In this document: positions 35,058-45,350 of the stretch, in pieces | How the letters are laid out: each line of letters opens with the position of its first letter | Position numbering within the stretch: the first letter of the stretch is position 1 | Assembly (NCBI GenBank): GCA_004331795.1 | Contig: SJSR01000002.1 | Coordinates: forward strand, 124,001 to 188,000 | Direction: 5' to 3' | Length of the DNA: 64,000 bases | Source: Erythrobacteraceae bacterium CFH 75059 | Lineage (GTDB): Bacteria; Pseudomonadota; Alphaproteobacteria; Sphingomonadales; Sphingomonadaceae | The notes under the pieces: generated by a model | Told to the model about the DNA's origin: nothing | Databases searched by the model: none | What the model saw: the letters and a program-made list of their open reading frames with translations, nothing else | Made by a program: the position numbers and the translations under genes

Positions 35058-35732
35058 ATGCGGATCGCGCTCGTGGGCGCGAGCGGCCTTGTTGGCCGAG
35101 CGGTTCTGCAAGCGGCGCGGATCCGGTCCGGCCAAACGCTGCTGGCGCTTGTCCGTCGCCCGCCCGACCCTGCGCTCGCGGCGCATGCCTGCGTCAGGGT
35201 GGCTGAACCGGCGGCATGGGCGGACATTGTCGCGGGGTTCCGGCCGGAGGCGCTGATCTGCGCGCTGGGCACGACCTGGCGCAAGTCCGGCCGCAGCCGG
35301 GCAGCGTTCCGCGCGGTGGATCACGATCTGGTCGTGGACATGGCGGCGGCGGCCCGGCGCGGCGGTGCCACATGCGCGGTGATTGTCAGCGCCGTGGGGG
35401 CGGACGCAGCGTCCCGCTCGCTCTATCTGAAAACGAAGGGCCAGATGGAACGCGACCTTGCCCGGCTGGAGTTTCCCCGGCTCCATTTCCTGCGGCCGGG
35501 GCTGCTGCGGGGCGAGCGGCTGGGCGACCGCCGGCTGAAGGAGGGCGCGGCGGTGTCGCTCAGCCCGGTGTTGGACCGGCTGCTCCCTGAGCGCCTGTCC
35601 CGCTTCCGCTCGATTGCTGCGGACGATGTCGCTGTGGCGGCGCTCACCCTGTGTCATGACCGTGCCACAGGAGTCCGGGTGCATCACAACGCCGAAATTG
35701 TCCGTGCGGCCTGCAAGACGGAGGAGTCCTGA
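35058..35732 (+). CDS. NAD(P)H-binding short-chain oxidoreductase, TIP30-like
   Basis: 224 residues with an N-terminal Rossmann motif IALVGASGLVGRAVLQAA. It also has ALGTTWRKSGRSRAAFRAVD and SAVGADAASRSLYLKTKGQME, the arrangement seen in HTATIP2/TIP30-like atypical short-chain dehydrogenases. Bacterial members may act on quinones or NAD(P)H, but no substrate is known. ATG 35058 follows the dgt stop by four bases, so it belongs to a run of closely spaced plus-strand genes. Confidence 0.85.
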   Translation: MRIALVGASGLVGRAVLQAARIRSGQTLLALVRRPPDPALAAHACVRVAEPAAWADIVAGFRPEALICALGTTWRKSGRSRAAFRAVDHDLVVDMAAAARRGGATCAVIVSAVGADAASRSLYLKTKGQMERDLARLEFPRLHFLRPGLLRGERLGDRRLKEGAAVSLSPVLDRLLPERLSRFRSIAADDVAVAALTLCHDRATGVRVHHNAEIVRAACKTEES

Positions 35733-35733
35733 G

Positions 35734-36192
35734 ATGTGGGACGCGCTGTTCACGCTGACGAATGCGCTCGCAATGTCGGGCTGGGCTGTCCTGTTGCTGC
35801 TTCCGCGGCGCGAGGCACTGCTGTCGGCGGTGCTGTATCTTGGTGTCGGCGTCCTCTGCCTGCTCTATGCGGTGCTGCTGCTCGGGCTCGTGTCGGGCGT
35901 GCTGGATGGGGGCGGTGCAGGCAGGGGGCTGCCACACTATTCGGTGGACGGCCTCATGCAGATCTTCGACACGCGGGGCGGGTTGGTGATCGCGTGGACA
36001 CATTATCTGGCCCTCGACCTGTTCGCCGGGCTGTGGATCGCCCGTGATGCGGATCACAAGGGGATCGCGCGATGGGTTCAGGCACCGGTGCTGATCCTCA
36101 CCCTCGTTGCCGGACCGGCGGGGCTGCTGACCTGGCTTGCGCTGCGCGAGCGTCGCGCCCGGATCGTCGGCACGCGCGGCAGCCGCCGGTGA
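35734..36192 (+). CDS. ABA4-like membrane protein (DUF4281)
   Basis: 152 residues with four predicted membrane helices (for example ALAMSGWAVLLLLP, AVLYLGVGVLCLLYAVLLLGL and VLILTLVAGPAGLLTWLAL). The IAWTHYLALDLFAGLWIARDA motif is the family hallmark. In plants ABA4 is required for neoxanthin formation; in bacteria the family is of unknown role. The ATG is one base after the preceding stop, and its own stop overlaps the next gene (GTGA). Confidence 0.85.
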   Translation: MWDALFTLTNALAMSGWAVLLLLPRREALLSAVLYLGVGVLCLLYAVLLLGLVSGVLDGGGAGRGLPHYSVDGLMQIFDTRGGLVIAWTHYLALDLFAGLWIARDADHKGIARWVQAPVLILTLVAGPAGLLTWLALRERRARIVGTRGSRR

Positions 36193-36797
36193 AACGTCAC
36201 GCCCCCGCCACCGCGCGCAACAGCGCGCCGATTGCTGCCGTTCTGGCGCAGGAGCTTCCCGAGGCCGGCCTGGTGCTCGAGATCGCCAGCGGCACGGGCG
36301 AGCACGCGCTCTTCTTCGCGCGCCGGTTCCCGCACCTGCATTGGCAGCCGAGCGACGCAGACGCAGACGCCCTGCGCTCCATCGCGGCGTGGAGAGAGGA
36401 ACACGGTCCGGGAAACCTTCTGCCGCCGGTCGCTCTCGACGCGCGCGATGCGGACTGGCCGGTGGCGCGGGCTTCGGCCCTCGTGTGCATCAACATGCTC
36501 CACATCAGCCCGTGGTCGGCGACAGAGGCGCTGATGGCGGGCGCGGCCCGCCTGCTGCCCGAAGATCACCCGCTGATCGTGTACGGGCCGTTCCTGGAGA
36601 CTCGCGTGGAGACGGCGCCCTCAAACCTCGCCTTCGACCGGAATTTGCGCGCCCGCGACCCCGAGTGGGGCCTCCGCCAGCTCGATGCGGTCGACAAGGT
36701 GGCAAGCGCCCACGGCCTTGTGCGGAGCGCGCGGCACGTCATGCCCGCCAACAATTTGACCGTGGTCTACCGTCGCCGCAACGCCAAGGCCGCGTAA
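36189..36797 (+). CDS. DUF938 SAM-dependent methyltransferase-like protein
   Basis: 202 residues. The SAM-binding glycine-rich motif [16 protein letters not shown] is followed by INMLHISPW, and [35 protein letters not shown] is the DUF938 signature region. It is cytoplasmic, with substrate unknown. The start is GTG 36189 (overlap GTGA). It ends the dgt-to-DUF938 run and is followed by a strong hairpin. Confidence 0.88.
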   Translation: MKRHAPATARNSAPIAAVLAQELPEAGLVLEIASGTGEHALFFARRFPHLHWQPSDADADALRSIAAWREEHGPGNLLPPVALDARDADWPVARASALVCINMLHISPWSATEALMAGAARLLPEDHPLIVYGPFLETRVETAPSNLAFDRNLRARDPEWGLRQLDAVDKVASAHGLVRSARHVMPANNLTVVYRRRNAKAA

Positions 36798-36823
36798 GAC
36801 AGCGCCGCTGCGGGACGAGAGCG

Positions 36824-36865
36824 AGGCGCGGCGACGCCGCGGCCGCCGCGCCTGGGCATGTTTTT
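36824..36865 (+). terminator. Perfect hairpin with downstream T-run, likely terminator
   Basis: AGGCGCGGCG (36824-36833) and CGCCGCGCCT (36844-36853) form a 10-base-pair stem with a 10-base loop. TTTTT (36861-36865) follows after seven bases. It terminates the plus-strand run ending at 36797. The spacing from stem to T-run is longer than ideal, so termination may be partial. It lies between convergent genes: the T-run touches the stop of the minus-strand entericidin gene. Confidence 0.6.
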
Positions 36866-36989
36866 AGAGCGCCCCTTCGACGGTGTTCGCCGCCGACTGC
36901 AGGTCTTCGCCGGCACCGCGAACGGTGTTGCACGCCGCAGCCGTCAGGGTCATGGCGGAAAGGCCGAGGGCCAGGATGATCTTGCGCAT
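36864..36989 (-). CDS. Entericidin A/B family lipoprotein, 41 residues
   Basis: Found by reading the minus strand: MRKIILALGLSAMTLTAAAC then NTVRGAGEDLQSAANTVEGAL. The lipobox TAAAC and the mature segment CNTVRGAGEDLQSA match the entericidin family (antidote/toxin lipoproteins in enterobacteria, mainly a small envelope lipoprotein elsewhere). It is too short for routine callers with a 60-residue cutoff. ATG 36989 is preceded by a purine-rich GACGAG. It is an isolated gene, convergent with the DUF938 gene. Confidence 0.85.
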   Translation of the reverse strand: MRKIILALGLSAMTLTAAACNTVRGAGEDLQSAANTVEGAL

Positions 36990-37085
36990 GATTGTTCTCG
37001 TCTTCTTGCCTGAGGAACGGATGATGAAACGGCAACGTCCCGGTCATGTTCCTGCGCCTGAGTGCCGGTCGGGTGCGGTCCCGGC

Positions 37086-37334
37086 ATGAGGATGCAGACC
37101 CTGCTCGATCAGTGGCGCTTTGCCAGCGACGCCAAACTGCTGGTGCTGGCCGGCATCGCGCTGCTGGCGACGGCCGGCGTGCTGGTGCTGCTGGAGCGGG
37201 CGCTCGCCGCGCGTGCGCGGGCGCGGTCCGTTCCGCCACCTCCGTTGCCCGGCGCAGGGCTGTTTCTCCTGCTCGTCGGGGCGGGGCTGCTGTGCCTCGC
37301 GCTGGGTCTGCCGCCGCTCCTGCGCGAGCCTTGA
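37086..37334 (+). CDS. Hypothetical membrane protein, 82 residues
   Basis: Two hydrophobic helices (LLVLAGIALLATAGVLVLLERAL and GLFLLLVGAGLLCLALGLPPLL) are joined by an Arg/Pro-rich linker (ARARARSVPPPPLPG). No family recognised. The start is ATG 37086 or 37092. It ends two bases before the stop of the convergent cpaF. Low-complexity content leaves some doubt that it is a real gene. Confidence 0.45.
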   Translation: MRMQTLLDQWRFASDAKLLVLAGIALLATAGVLVLLERALAARARARSVPPPPLPGAGLFLLLVGAGLLCLALGLPPLLREP

Positions 37335-37335
37335 G

Positions 37336-38856
37336 TCAAAGGCAGGCTTCGAGGAACGCCTGTTCGAACCCGTACTGCCGCGCCTTTTCCAGCGTGTAGG
37401 GGCGAAGGCCGCTCGACTGGTATTCGCCGATGATCTTCCCGTCCTCGGTCTCCTCGAGATACTGGAACTTGAACAGCTCCTGCGTGACGATGACGTCGCC
37501 TTCCATCCCGATCACCTCGGTGATGTTGGTGGTGCGCCGCGATCCGTCGCGCAGGCGCTTGACCTGCACGATGAGATCGACCGATTCGGCGATCTGCCGG
37601 CTGATCGCCTCCTTGGGGATCTTGATGTCGCCCATGAGGATCATGTTCTCCATGCGCCCGAGGCATTCGCGCGGGCTGTTGGCGTGGAGCGTGCACATGG
37701 AGCCGTCATGGCCGGTGTTCATGGCCGCGAGCAGATCGAAGCATTCGGCGCCGCGGATTTCGCCCAGGATGATCCGGTCGGGCCGCATGCGCAGGGCGTT
37801 TTTGACGAGATCGCCGATGGTGATCGCGCCCTGACCTTCGAGGTTCGGGGGTCGCGTCTCCAGCGGCAGCCAGTGCGGCTGCTGCAGACGAAGCTCCGCC
37901 GCGTCCTCGATCGTCAGCACACGCTCGCCCGGGTCGATCATCTTGGACAGGGCGTTGAGCATGGTGGTCTTGCCCGAGCCGGTGCCGCCCGAGATGACGA
38001 TGTTCATCCGGCTCGCCCCGGCGATCTTGAGCGCCGTGCACATCTTGTCGCTCATCGAACCGAAGTTCTTGAGCATGTCGAGGGTGATCGGCTTTTCAGA
38101 AAACTTGCGGATGGAGATGGCCGTCCCGCGCAGCGACAGCGGCGGCACGATGACGTTGACGCGGCTCCCGTCCTTGAGGCGCGCGTCGGCGAGCGGGGTC
38201 GTCTGGTCGACGCGGCGCCCGACCTGGTTGACGATCCGCTGCGCGATCTGGAACAGGTGCTGTTCGTCGCGGAAGTGGATCGGCGCAAGCTGGAGCTTGC
38301 CCTTCTTCTCGATGTAGGTCTGTTCCGGCCCGTTGACCATGATGTCGGACACGTCCGGGTCGTTCAGCAACTCCTCGAGCGGGCCGAAACCGAGCAGTTC
38401 ATCAACCAGCACCTTTTCCAGCGCGAACTGTTCGCGCCGGTTGAGGGTAATCTTCAGCTCCGCCAGCACCTCCATGATGATGGGGCGGAATTCCTGCGAC
38501 AGCTCGTCCTTCGACAGGGTGGCGGCCGCTTCGGGATCGACGCGCTCCAGCAGCCGCGGGAGCACCTGTTCCTTGATCTTGTGGACCGACGCTTCGAAGC
38601 CGCCGACCTCGACCCTTTCCGCAACCGTGGCGTTGGTGCGCTCGTTCAGCCGCGCCATGGCATCGTCGAGCGGCTTGCTGCCGCCCGCCGGCTGGGAGGG
38701 AGCCGGCGGCGCCCGGTCGCGGGCTTCCTGGTCCGGCAGCGGCGGAAACTGCGCCCCGCCCGGCACGGGACCGCCCATGGGCCGTGCCACGCCGAAGCTG
38801 GGACGACCGTTGGCTGCCGCCCCGGCAGGTCCGCCTTTACGTCCGAATGCGCTCAT
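37336..38856 (-). CDS. cpaF: CpaF-family ATPase of type II/IV secretion or Tad pilus
   Basis: A 506-residue hexameric secretion ATPase. After a Pro/Gly-rich N-terminus and a helical N-domain (KIKEQVLPRLLERVDPEA) come the RecA-like core with Walker A GGTGSGKTT, the Asp box (VLTIEDAAEL), Walker B (LGEIRGAECFDLLAAMNTGHDGS) and the His box region. CpaF powers assembly of Flp/Tad pili in Caulobacter. No cpaA-E, tadB/C or pilin gene is adjacent, so this copy is detached from its system. An AT-rich stretch at 38934-38966 probably carries its promoter. Confidence 0.94.
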   Translation of the reverse strand: MSAFGRKGGPAGAAANGRPSFGVARPMGGPVPGGAQFPPLPDQEARDRAPPAPSQPAGGSKPLDDAMARLNERTNATVAERVEVGGFEASVHKIKEQVLPRLLERVDPEAAATLSKDELSQEFRPIIMEVLAELKITLNRREQFALEKVLVDELLGFGPLEELLNDPDVSDIMVNGPEQTYIEKKGKLQLAPIHFRDEQHLFQIAQRIVNQVGRRVDQTTPLADARLKDGSRVNVIVPPLSLRGTAISIRKFSEKPITLDMLKNFGSMSDKMCTALKIAGASRMNIVISGGTGSGKTTMLNALSKMIDPGERVLTIEDAAELRLQQPHWLPLETRPPNLEGQGAITIGDLVKNALRMRPDRIILGEIRGAECFDLLAAMNTGHDGSMCTLHANSPRECLGRMENMILMGDIKIPKEAISRQIAESVDLIVQVKRLRDGSRRTTNITEVIGMEGDVIVTQELFKFQYLEETEDGKIIGEYQSSGLRPYTLEKARQYGFEQAFLEACL

Positions 38857-38933
38857 TCCGCTCCCTCAGCTTTCTTCCTCCCGCGCGGCCGGACAGCCGT
38901 GTGCGGCCGTCGCCCGGAGAGGAGACGGGTTGG

Positions 38934-38966
38934 TGAATAGGATTTAAAGCTTGAAACTTTCCTAAG
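38934..38966 (-). promoter_or_regulatory. AT-rich region upstream of cpaF
   Basis: A run with TGAATAGGATTTAAAGC and TTGAAACTTTCC is clearly lower in GC than anything within a kilobase. It lies 78-110 bases upstream of the cpaF ATG, in the 191-base gap to the divergent transporter gene. It is the most likely promoter region for one or both; I could not fit convincing -35 and -10 boxes. Confidence 0.35.
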
Positions 38967-39047
38967 TCGCTCCGCTGCGGGGCAAGGCCCGCTCTTGCGA
39001 AGTGCGGCGCGGCGGCTAAGCGCGTCTGTCATGCGGACACACAGGAG

Positions 39048-39965
39048 ATGAGCGGCGAGCGACGCGGCGTCGTGCTGGCCGTGACCGGTTTTGGGCTGCT
39101 GTCCGTCGGCGACGCGATTATCAAGACCATGGCCGGCGCGTGGTCGCCGCTCGCAGTGGCGGGCCTGCGTTTCGCGCTCGGGGCGATCGGCCTTGCGGCG
39201 CTGCTGCGCTGGCGCGAGGGGGCCGGTGCGCTCCGCCCCGCCGCGCCGCTGCTGCAGCTCGGGCGCGGGGCCTGCCTTGCGGGTGCGACCCTGTGCTTCT
39301 TCTCGGCCATCTTCCTGATGCCGCTTGCCGAGGCGATGGCGCTGACCTTCATCTCCCCGGTGGTGACGGCGCTGCTGTCGCGGCCGCTGCTGGGCGAACG
39401 TGTGCCCGGCAATGTCTGGGTGGCCATGCCGGTGGCGCTGGCGGGAGTGGCGCTGGTCCTGCGTCCCAACCTGCTCGCGCTCGGCTGGCCGGCGTTGCTG
39501 CCGCTCGCCTCCGCCACCTTCTTCAGCGGCATGGTGATCGCCAACCGCAAGAGCGCCGGCACCGGTTCGCCGCTTGCCATGCAGGCCTACATCGCCGTGG
39601 TGGCCGCACCGATCCTGATCGGCGCGGCCGTTCTCGGTCACGCCAGCGGCGCGCCGCTGCTGCGCGTCTCGTGGCCGGAGGCGTCGGTGGTGGCCCGCTG
39701 CGCGATCGTCGCCGTCACGGCCAGCACGGCGCATGCGCTGATCTACCTTGGCACCACGCGCGCCGGAGCCGCCACGATCGCCCCGACCACCTATGTGCAG
39801 ATCATCATCGCCGGTGTTCTGGGGTGGTGGTGGTTCGGCGACCGGCCCGACGCGGTGGCGCTGGCGGGCATGGCGCTGATCGTGACGGCGGGTCTGGTGC
39901 TGTGGTCGGGCAACCGACTGTTCCGCGGCCTGCTGCTGTTCAGGGCAAATCGTCCGTTGCCGTGA
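39048..39965 (+). CDS. EamA-family (drug/metabolite) transporter
   Basis: A 305-residue inner-membrane protein with about ten helices in two EamA repeats: the first near LAVTGFGLLSVGDAIIKTMAG to VALVLRPN, the second from LASATFFSGMVIANRKS to AGLVLWSGN. The first repeat has the family motif PLAEAMALTFISPVVTALLSRPLLGE. Substrate unknown. ATG 39048 is used. It is divergent from cpaF and followed 66 bases later by glmS. Confidence 0.9.
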   Translation: MSGERRGVVLAVTGFGLLSVGDAIIKTMAGAWSPLAVAGLRFALGAIGLAALLRWREGAGALRPAAPLLQLGRGACLAGATLCFFSAIFLMPLAEAMALTFISPVVTALLSRPLLGERVPGNVWVAMPVALAGVALVLRPNLLALGWPALLPLASATFFSGMVIANRKSAGTGSPLAMQAYIAVVAAPILIGAAVLGHASGAPLLRVSWPEASVVARCAIVAVTASTAHALIYLGTTRAGAATIAPTTYVQIIIAGVLGWWWFGDRPDAVALAGMALIVTAGLVLWSGNRLFRGLLLFRANRPLP

Positions 39966-40031
39966 TTGCCTGTTCACTGTTTGCCGCTATGACCGCGCTC
40001 CTGACACAATCATCAGCGGTGCAGGCAGAGC

Positions 40032-41855
<1,824 letters not shown>

Positions 41856-41935
41856 GCGCCACGCCGCCTGCACATCGTCTCGGGCGCGTCGCACGGTTTA
41901 CCCGTCTGAAAGGAAATCGCTTTTAGGTCGCCGGC

Positions 41936-44290
41936 GTGCGATCCGAAGTGCTTCATCCATCCGTGACGGCGGGCGAGCTCTCCTGGCGGAACATCCTCGG
42001 CCTCAATGCCGAGGCGCGGCGGCAGTGGGCCGACCTCGCCGGGTTCAGGGGAGAAGCCGTCACCCGCTGGACCCTGTTCCGTGCCCTGTGCCATCTGATC
42101 GCCTTCGTGGTTTCGGCCTGGCTGTTCGCCGGGGCGGACAACTGGCTCGTCTTCGCCGCCGTCGGCGTGGCGCTGGCGATCAACACGGGCCTGTCCTTGC
42201 GCCAAGGACCGCGCAAATGGCGGGGCTGTGCCATGACGGGCGTCGCAAGCGGCGCCCGCCAGCAGATCATGGTGTCCACCATTGCCGGACTCGTGTGGGC
42301 GATCCCGCTGATCCTGATGGGGGCGACCGGCTCGCTGCACGCCTTTCTCGGCATGCAGGCGATCGTGCTCACGCTCGTCATCGCGGCGTCGATGAACGAC
42401 ACGGCGCCGCCGCTCACCGCCATCGGCTTCACCATCGCGTCCATGCTCGGGGCGGTCGCGGGATCGCTGCTGCAGCAGCAGGTCATCCTCAGCCTTGTTC
42501 CGGTCGTGGTTTCGGTGCTGACGAGCATCGGCACCTACCGCAAGTCACGGACTCTGCTGGCGGCACGGCTGACGACCCGGAGACTGGCCGACACGTCGGA
42601 CACGGTGTCGCTGCTGCTTCGCGAGTTCGAGGAGAACGGCGCGGACTGGCTCTGGCAGATCGACGGCGCGAGGCGGTTGCGCGGGGTGTCGCCGCGGTTC
42701 GCCTTCGCCCTCGGCATGACTGCCGACGAGGCGGAGGGCAAGCCGTTCCTCCAGGTGATCGGCGGCATGACCCGCGACGGCGACGACACTCCGCACGGAC
42801 TGCGCGAGCTCGCTGAGAAGCTGAAGCGGCAGGAGAGCTTTTCCGACGTCGCCGTCAGCGTCGAGGTCGGCGGGCAGCTGCGCTGGTGGGAACTGTCCGG
42901 GACGCCCATCTACGACGAGAAGAACGCCTATGTCGGGTTCCGCGGCGTCGGCTCCGACATCACCGAGCGCCGCGAGTCGGACGAGAAGATCGCCTTTCTG
43001 GCGCGCTACGACATGCTGACCCGCCTGCCCAACCGCGTGCTGCTGACCGAACGGCTTGGCGAGGCGTTGAAGCATTGCCAGCGGTGGCGTTCGCGTTGTG
43101 CGCTCATGATGCTCGACCTCGACCGGTTCAAGGCCGTCAACGACACGTTGGGTCATCTGGCCGGAGACCGGCTGCTGTCACAGGTCGCCACGCGCCTGCA
43201 GTCGATCACCAGCGGGGTCGCGATGGCGGGGCGCCTCGGCGGCGACGAATTCGCGGTCGTCCTCGACACCCTCGACGACTCCGGCCAGGCGGAAAAGCTC
43301 GCCCGCCTCATCATCGAACGCCTGTCCGAACCGTATCTGGTCGACGGGCAGACGCTCTACATCGGCGCCAGCGTCGGTTCCGCCATCGGGCCACGCGACG
43401 GCAACAGCGTCGAGGAACTGATGCGGAACGCCGATCTGGCCCTGTATCAGGCCAAGGACGACGGCGGCGGTTCCTACTGCGAATACGAACCGGCTCTGCA
43501 CCAGCTCGCCGAAGAGCGTCGCAAGCTGGAGCTGGCCCTGCGCAGCGCGCTTGCACGCGGGGAGATGCAGCTGGTCTTCCAGCCCGTCGTCGACGCCAAC
43601 GGCGAGCATCTGGTCAGCTTCGAAGCCCTGCTGCGCTGGCAGAACAAGGAGTTCGGCACGGTCAGCCCGGCGAAGTTCATCCCGCTGGCCGAAGACACGC
43701 GGCTCATCGTCCCGATCGGCGAGTGGGTGCTGGAGCAGGCCTGCATCGAGGCTGCCCGCTGGCCCGAGCACATCATGGTCAATGTCAACGTGTCGCCGGC
43801 GCAGCTGCTCGACGCGAATTTCGTGCCGAACCTGACGCGCATCCTCGACTCCACCGCGCTCAAGCCGAGCCGGCTGGAGATCGAGGTCACGGAAAGCGTC
43901 TTCATGGCCGATCCGACGGTTGCGCGGATGGCGCTGGAACAGGCGATGGCGCTCGGGTGCAGCATCGCGCTCGACGACTTCGGCACCGGCTATTCCTCGC
44001 TTGGTTATCTGCGCACGTTGCGCTTTTCGACGATCAAGGTCGACCGCCTGTTCGTGCAGGGGGCGGCTCACGGCAACCGCGAAAGCCTGGCCATCATCAG
44101 GGCCGTCGTGGCCATGTCCGACAGCCTCGGCATGACCACGACGGCGGAAGGGGTGGAAAACGGCGACGAGGCCGCCCTGATCCGCAGCCTCGGCTGCACG
44201 AAGATTCAGGGCTATCACTTCGGCCGGCCCATGGAAGCCGATCAGGCGCGCAGCCTCATGCGCCGCGAGAGTTTCAGCCTGAGCGCCTGA
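41936..44290 (+). CDS. Membrane-bound GGDEF-EAL cyclic-di-GMP protein with PAS domain
   Basis: 784 residues. Order: four or more helices in residues about 50-185; a PAS sensor with its C-cap (about 235-345); GGDEF (motif LGGDEF near residue 435); and EAL (EALLRW near 562; NVSP, EVTES, DDFGTGYSSL, KVDRLF, AEGVE, QGYHFGRP). All catalytic residues for both diguanylate cyclase and phosphodiesterase activity appear intact. An RxxD inhibitory site before GGDEF is absent, so the cyclase would not be product-inhibited there. Dual or switchable activity is possible; the direction cannot be told from sequence. GTG 41936 is used. Confidence 0.93.
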   Translation: MRSEVLHPSVTAGELSWRNILGLNAEARRQWADLAGFRGEAVTRWTLFRALCHLIAFVVSAWLFAGADNWLVFAAVGVALAINTGLSLRQGPRKWRGCAMTGVASGARQQIMVSTIAGLVWAIPLILMGATGSLHAFLGMQAIVLTLVIAASMNDTAPPLTAIGFTIASMLGAVAGSLLQQQVILSLVPVVVSVLTSIGTYRKSRTLLAARLTTRRLADTSDTVSLLLREFEENGADWLWQIDGARRLRGVSPRFAFALGMTADEAEGKPFLQVIGGMTRDGDDTPHGLRELAEKLKRQESFSDVAVSVEVGGQLRWWELSGTPIYDEKNAYVGFRGVGSDITERRESDEKIAFLARYDMLTRLPNRVLLTERLGEALKHCQRWRSRCALMMLDLDRFKAVNDTLGHLAGDRLLSQVATRLQSITSGVAMAGRLGGDEFAVVLDTLDDSGQAEKLARLIIERLSEPYLVDGQTLYIGASVGSAIGPRDGNSVEELMRNADLALYQAKDDGGGSYCEYEPALHQLAEERRKLELALRSALARGEMQLVFQPVVDANGEHLVSFEALLRWQNKEFGTVSPAKFIPLAEDTRLIVPIGEWVLEQACIEAARWPEHIMVNVNVSPAQLLDANFVPNLTRILDSTALKPSRLEIEVTESVFMADPTVARMALEQAMALGCSIALDDFGTGYSSLGYLRTLRFSTIKVDRLFVQGAAHGNRESLAIIRAVVAMSDSLGMTTTAEGVENGDEAALIRSLGCTKIQGYHFGRPMEADQARSLMRRESFSLSA

Positions 44291-44359
44291 GGGTCGCCGA
44301 ACAGCCGGGCACGCACGGCATAGTCTCCAACCCGGCGCGGCGGCGCAGGGGCGGTCTGC

Positions 44360-45028
44360 TCAGCCGAGGGCAAGCGCGGCACAATGGCGCAGCAGCTTCA
44401 GTCCGTCGGTCCCGCCATGCGCCGCGTCGACCGCGCGCTCCGGGTGGGGCATCATGCCGACGACATTGCCCGCCTCGTTGGCGACGCCGGCGATGGCCCG
44501 CCGCGATCCGTTCAGATTGTCGACATAGCGCAGGACGACCCTGCCGCTCTGCTCGAGCCGGTCGAGCACCTCCTCCGCGGCGAAGAAGTTGCCGTCGTGA
44601 TGCGCGACGGGAATGCGGAGCGTCTCCCCGACTTCCAGATCCGCAGTGAACACGGACGCGGTGCTCGCGACCTCGAGTTCCGCCGTCCGGCAGATGAAGG
44701 TCTGTCCGGCATTGCGGAGCAGGGCGCCCGGGAGGAGGCCGGCTTCGCAAAGGATCTGGAAGCCGTTGCACACGCCGAGCACCGGCACGCCGCGCGCGGC
44801 AGCCTCGGCGACGGCCCGCATGATGGGGCTACGCGCCGCCAAGGCTCCGGAGCGCAGATAGTCGCCGTAGGAAAATCCGCCCGGCACGGCGATCATGTCG
44901 ACGTGCCGCGGCACCTGCGTGTCGCGATGCCACAGCCGGACGGGGGAGCGGCCTGTCACCTGTTCCAGCGCGACCGCCATGTCCCGGTCGCAGTTCGAGC
45001 CGGGAAAGGTGATGACGGCAGCGGTCAT
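44360..45028 (-). CDS. purQ: Phosphoribosylformylglycinamidine synthase subunit PurQ
   Basis: Glutaminase subunit of FGAM synthase in purine synthesis, 222 residues. It is a class I amidotransferase with the nucleophile in [11 protein letters not shown], the [10 protein letters not shown] motif and the PHPERAVD His/Glu pair. It overlaps purS (ATGA), so both subunits are made in equal measure. purL itself is not in the window. Confidence 0.96.
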   Translation of the reverse strand: MTAAVITFPGSNCDRDMAVALEQVTGRSPVRLWHRDTQVPRHVDMIAVPGGFSYGDYLRSGALAARSPIMRAVAEAAARGVPVLGVCNGFQILCEAGLLPGALLRNAGQTFICRTAELEVASTASVFTADLEVGETLRIPVAHHDGNFFAAEEVLDRLEQSGRVVLRYVDNLNGSRRAIAGVANEAGNVVGMMPHPERAVDAAHGGTDGLKLLRHCAALALG

Positions 45029-45264
45029 GCCGGCTCCGTGACGGTGAAGCTGTAGTTTTCGATGACGAGATTGGCGAGCAGTTGCCGGCACATCGCATCG
45101 ATGGTGTCCGCGGATGTGCCATCCGCCACCTCGAGGTCGATGACGCGGCCGACGCGCACGTCCTGCACTCCATCGAAGCCAAGGCCCTCGAGCGCATGGA
45201 GGACCGCCCGGCCCTGCGGATCGAGGACACCGGGCTTCAGACTGACGTGAACGCGCACCTGCAC
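45025..45264 (-). CDS. purS: Phosphoribosylformylglycinamidine synthase subunit PurS
   Basis: A 79-residue bridging subunit of FGAM synthase. [23 protein letters not shown] and [17 protein letters not shown] are the family core. A GGAGG site upstream selects GTG 45264; an upstream ATG at 45294 would add a basic tail not seen in the family. It is coupled to purQ by a four-base overlap and lies 86 bases after purC. Confidence 0.94.
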   Translation of the reverse strand: MQVRVHVSLKPGVLDPQGRAVLHALEGLGFDGVQDVRVGRVIDLEVADGTSADTIDAMCRQLLANLVIENYSFTVTEPA

Positions 45265-45350
45265 CGTCTTCTTTCCTCCATTCTTGCACCGCACCCTGCG
45301 TCACGACACCGCGCAAGGGCGCCGGCCGCAACGGAGCGGCCGGACATCGG

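Noticed and set aside
42886-44649. Plus-strand open frame of 587 codons overlapping the GGDEF-EAL gene in another frame
   Set aside because: It is the shifted reading of the same DNA; conserved motifs are in the chosen frame only.
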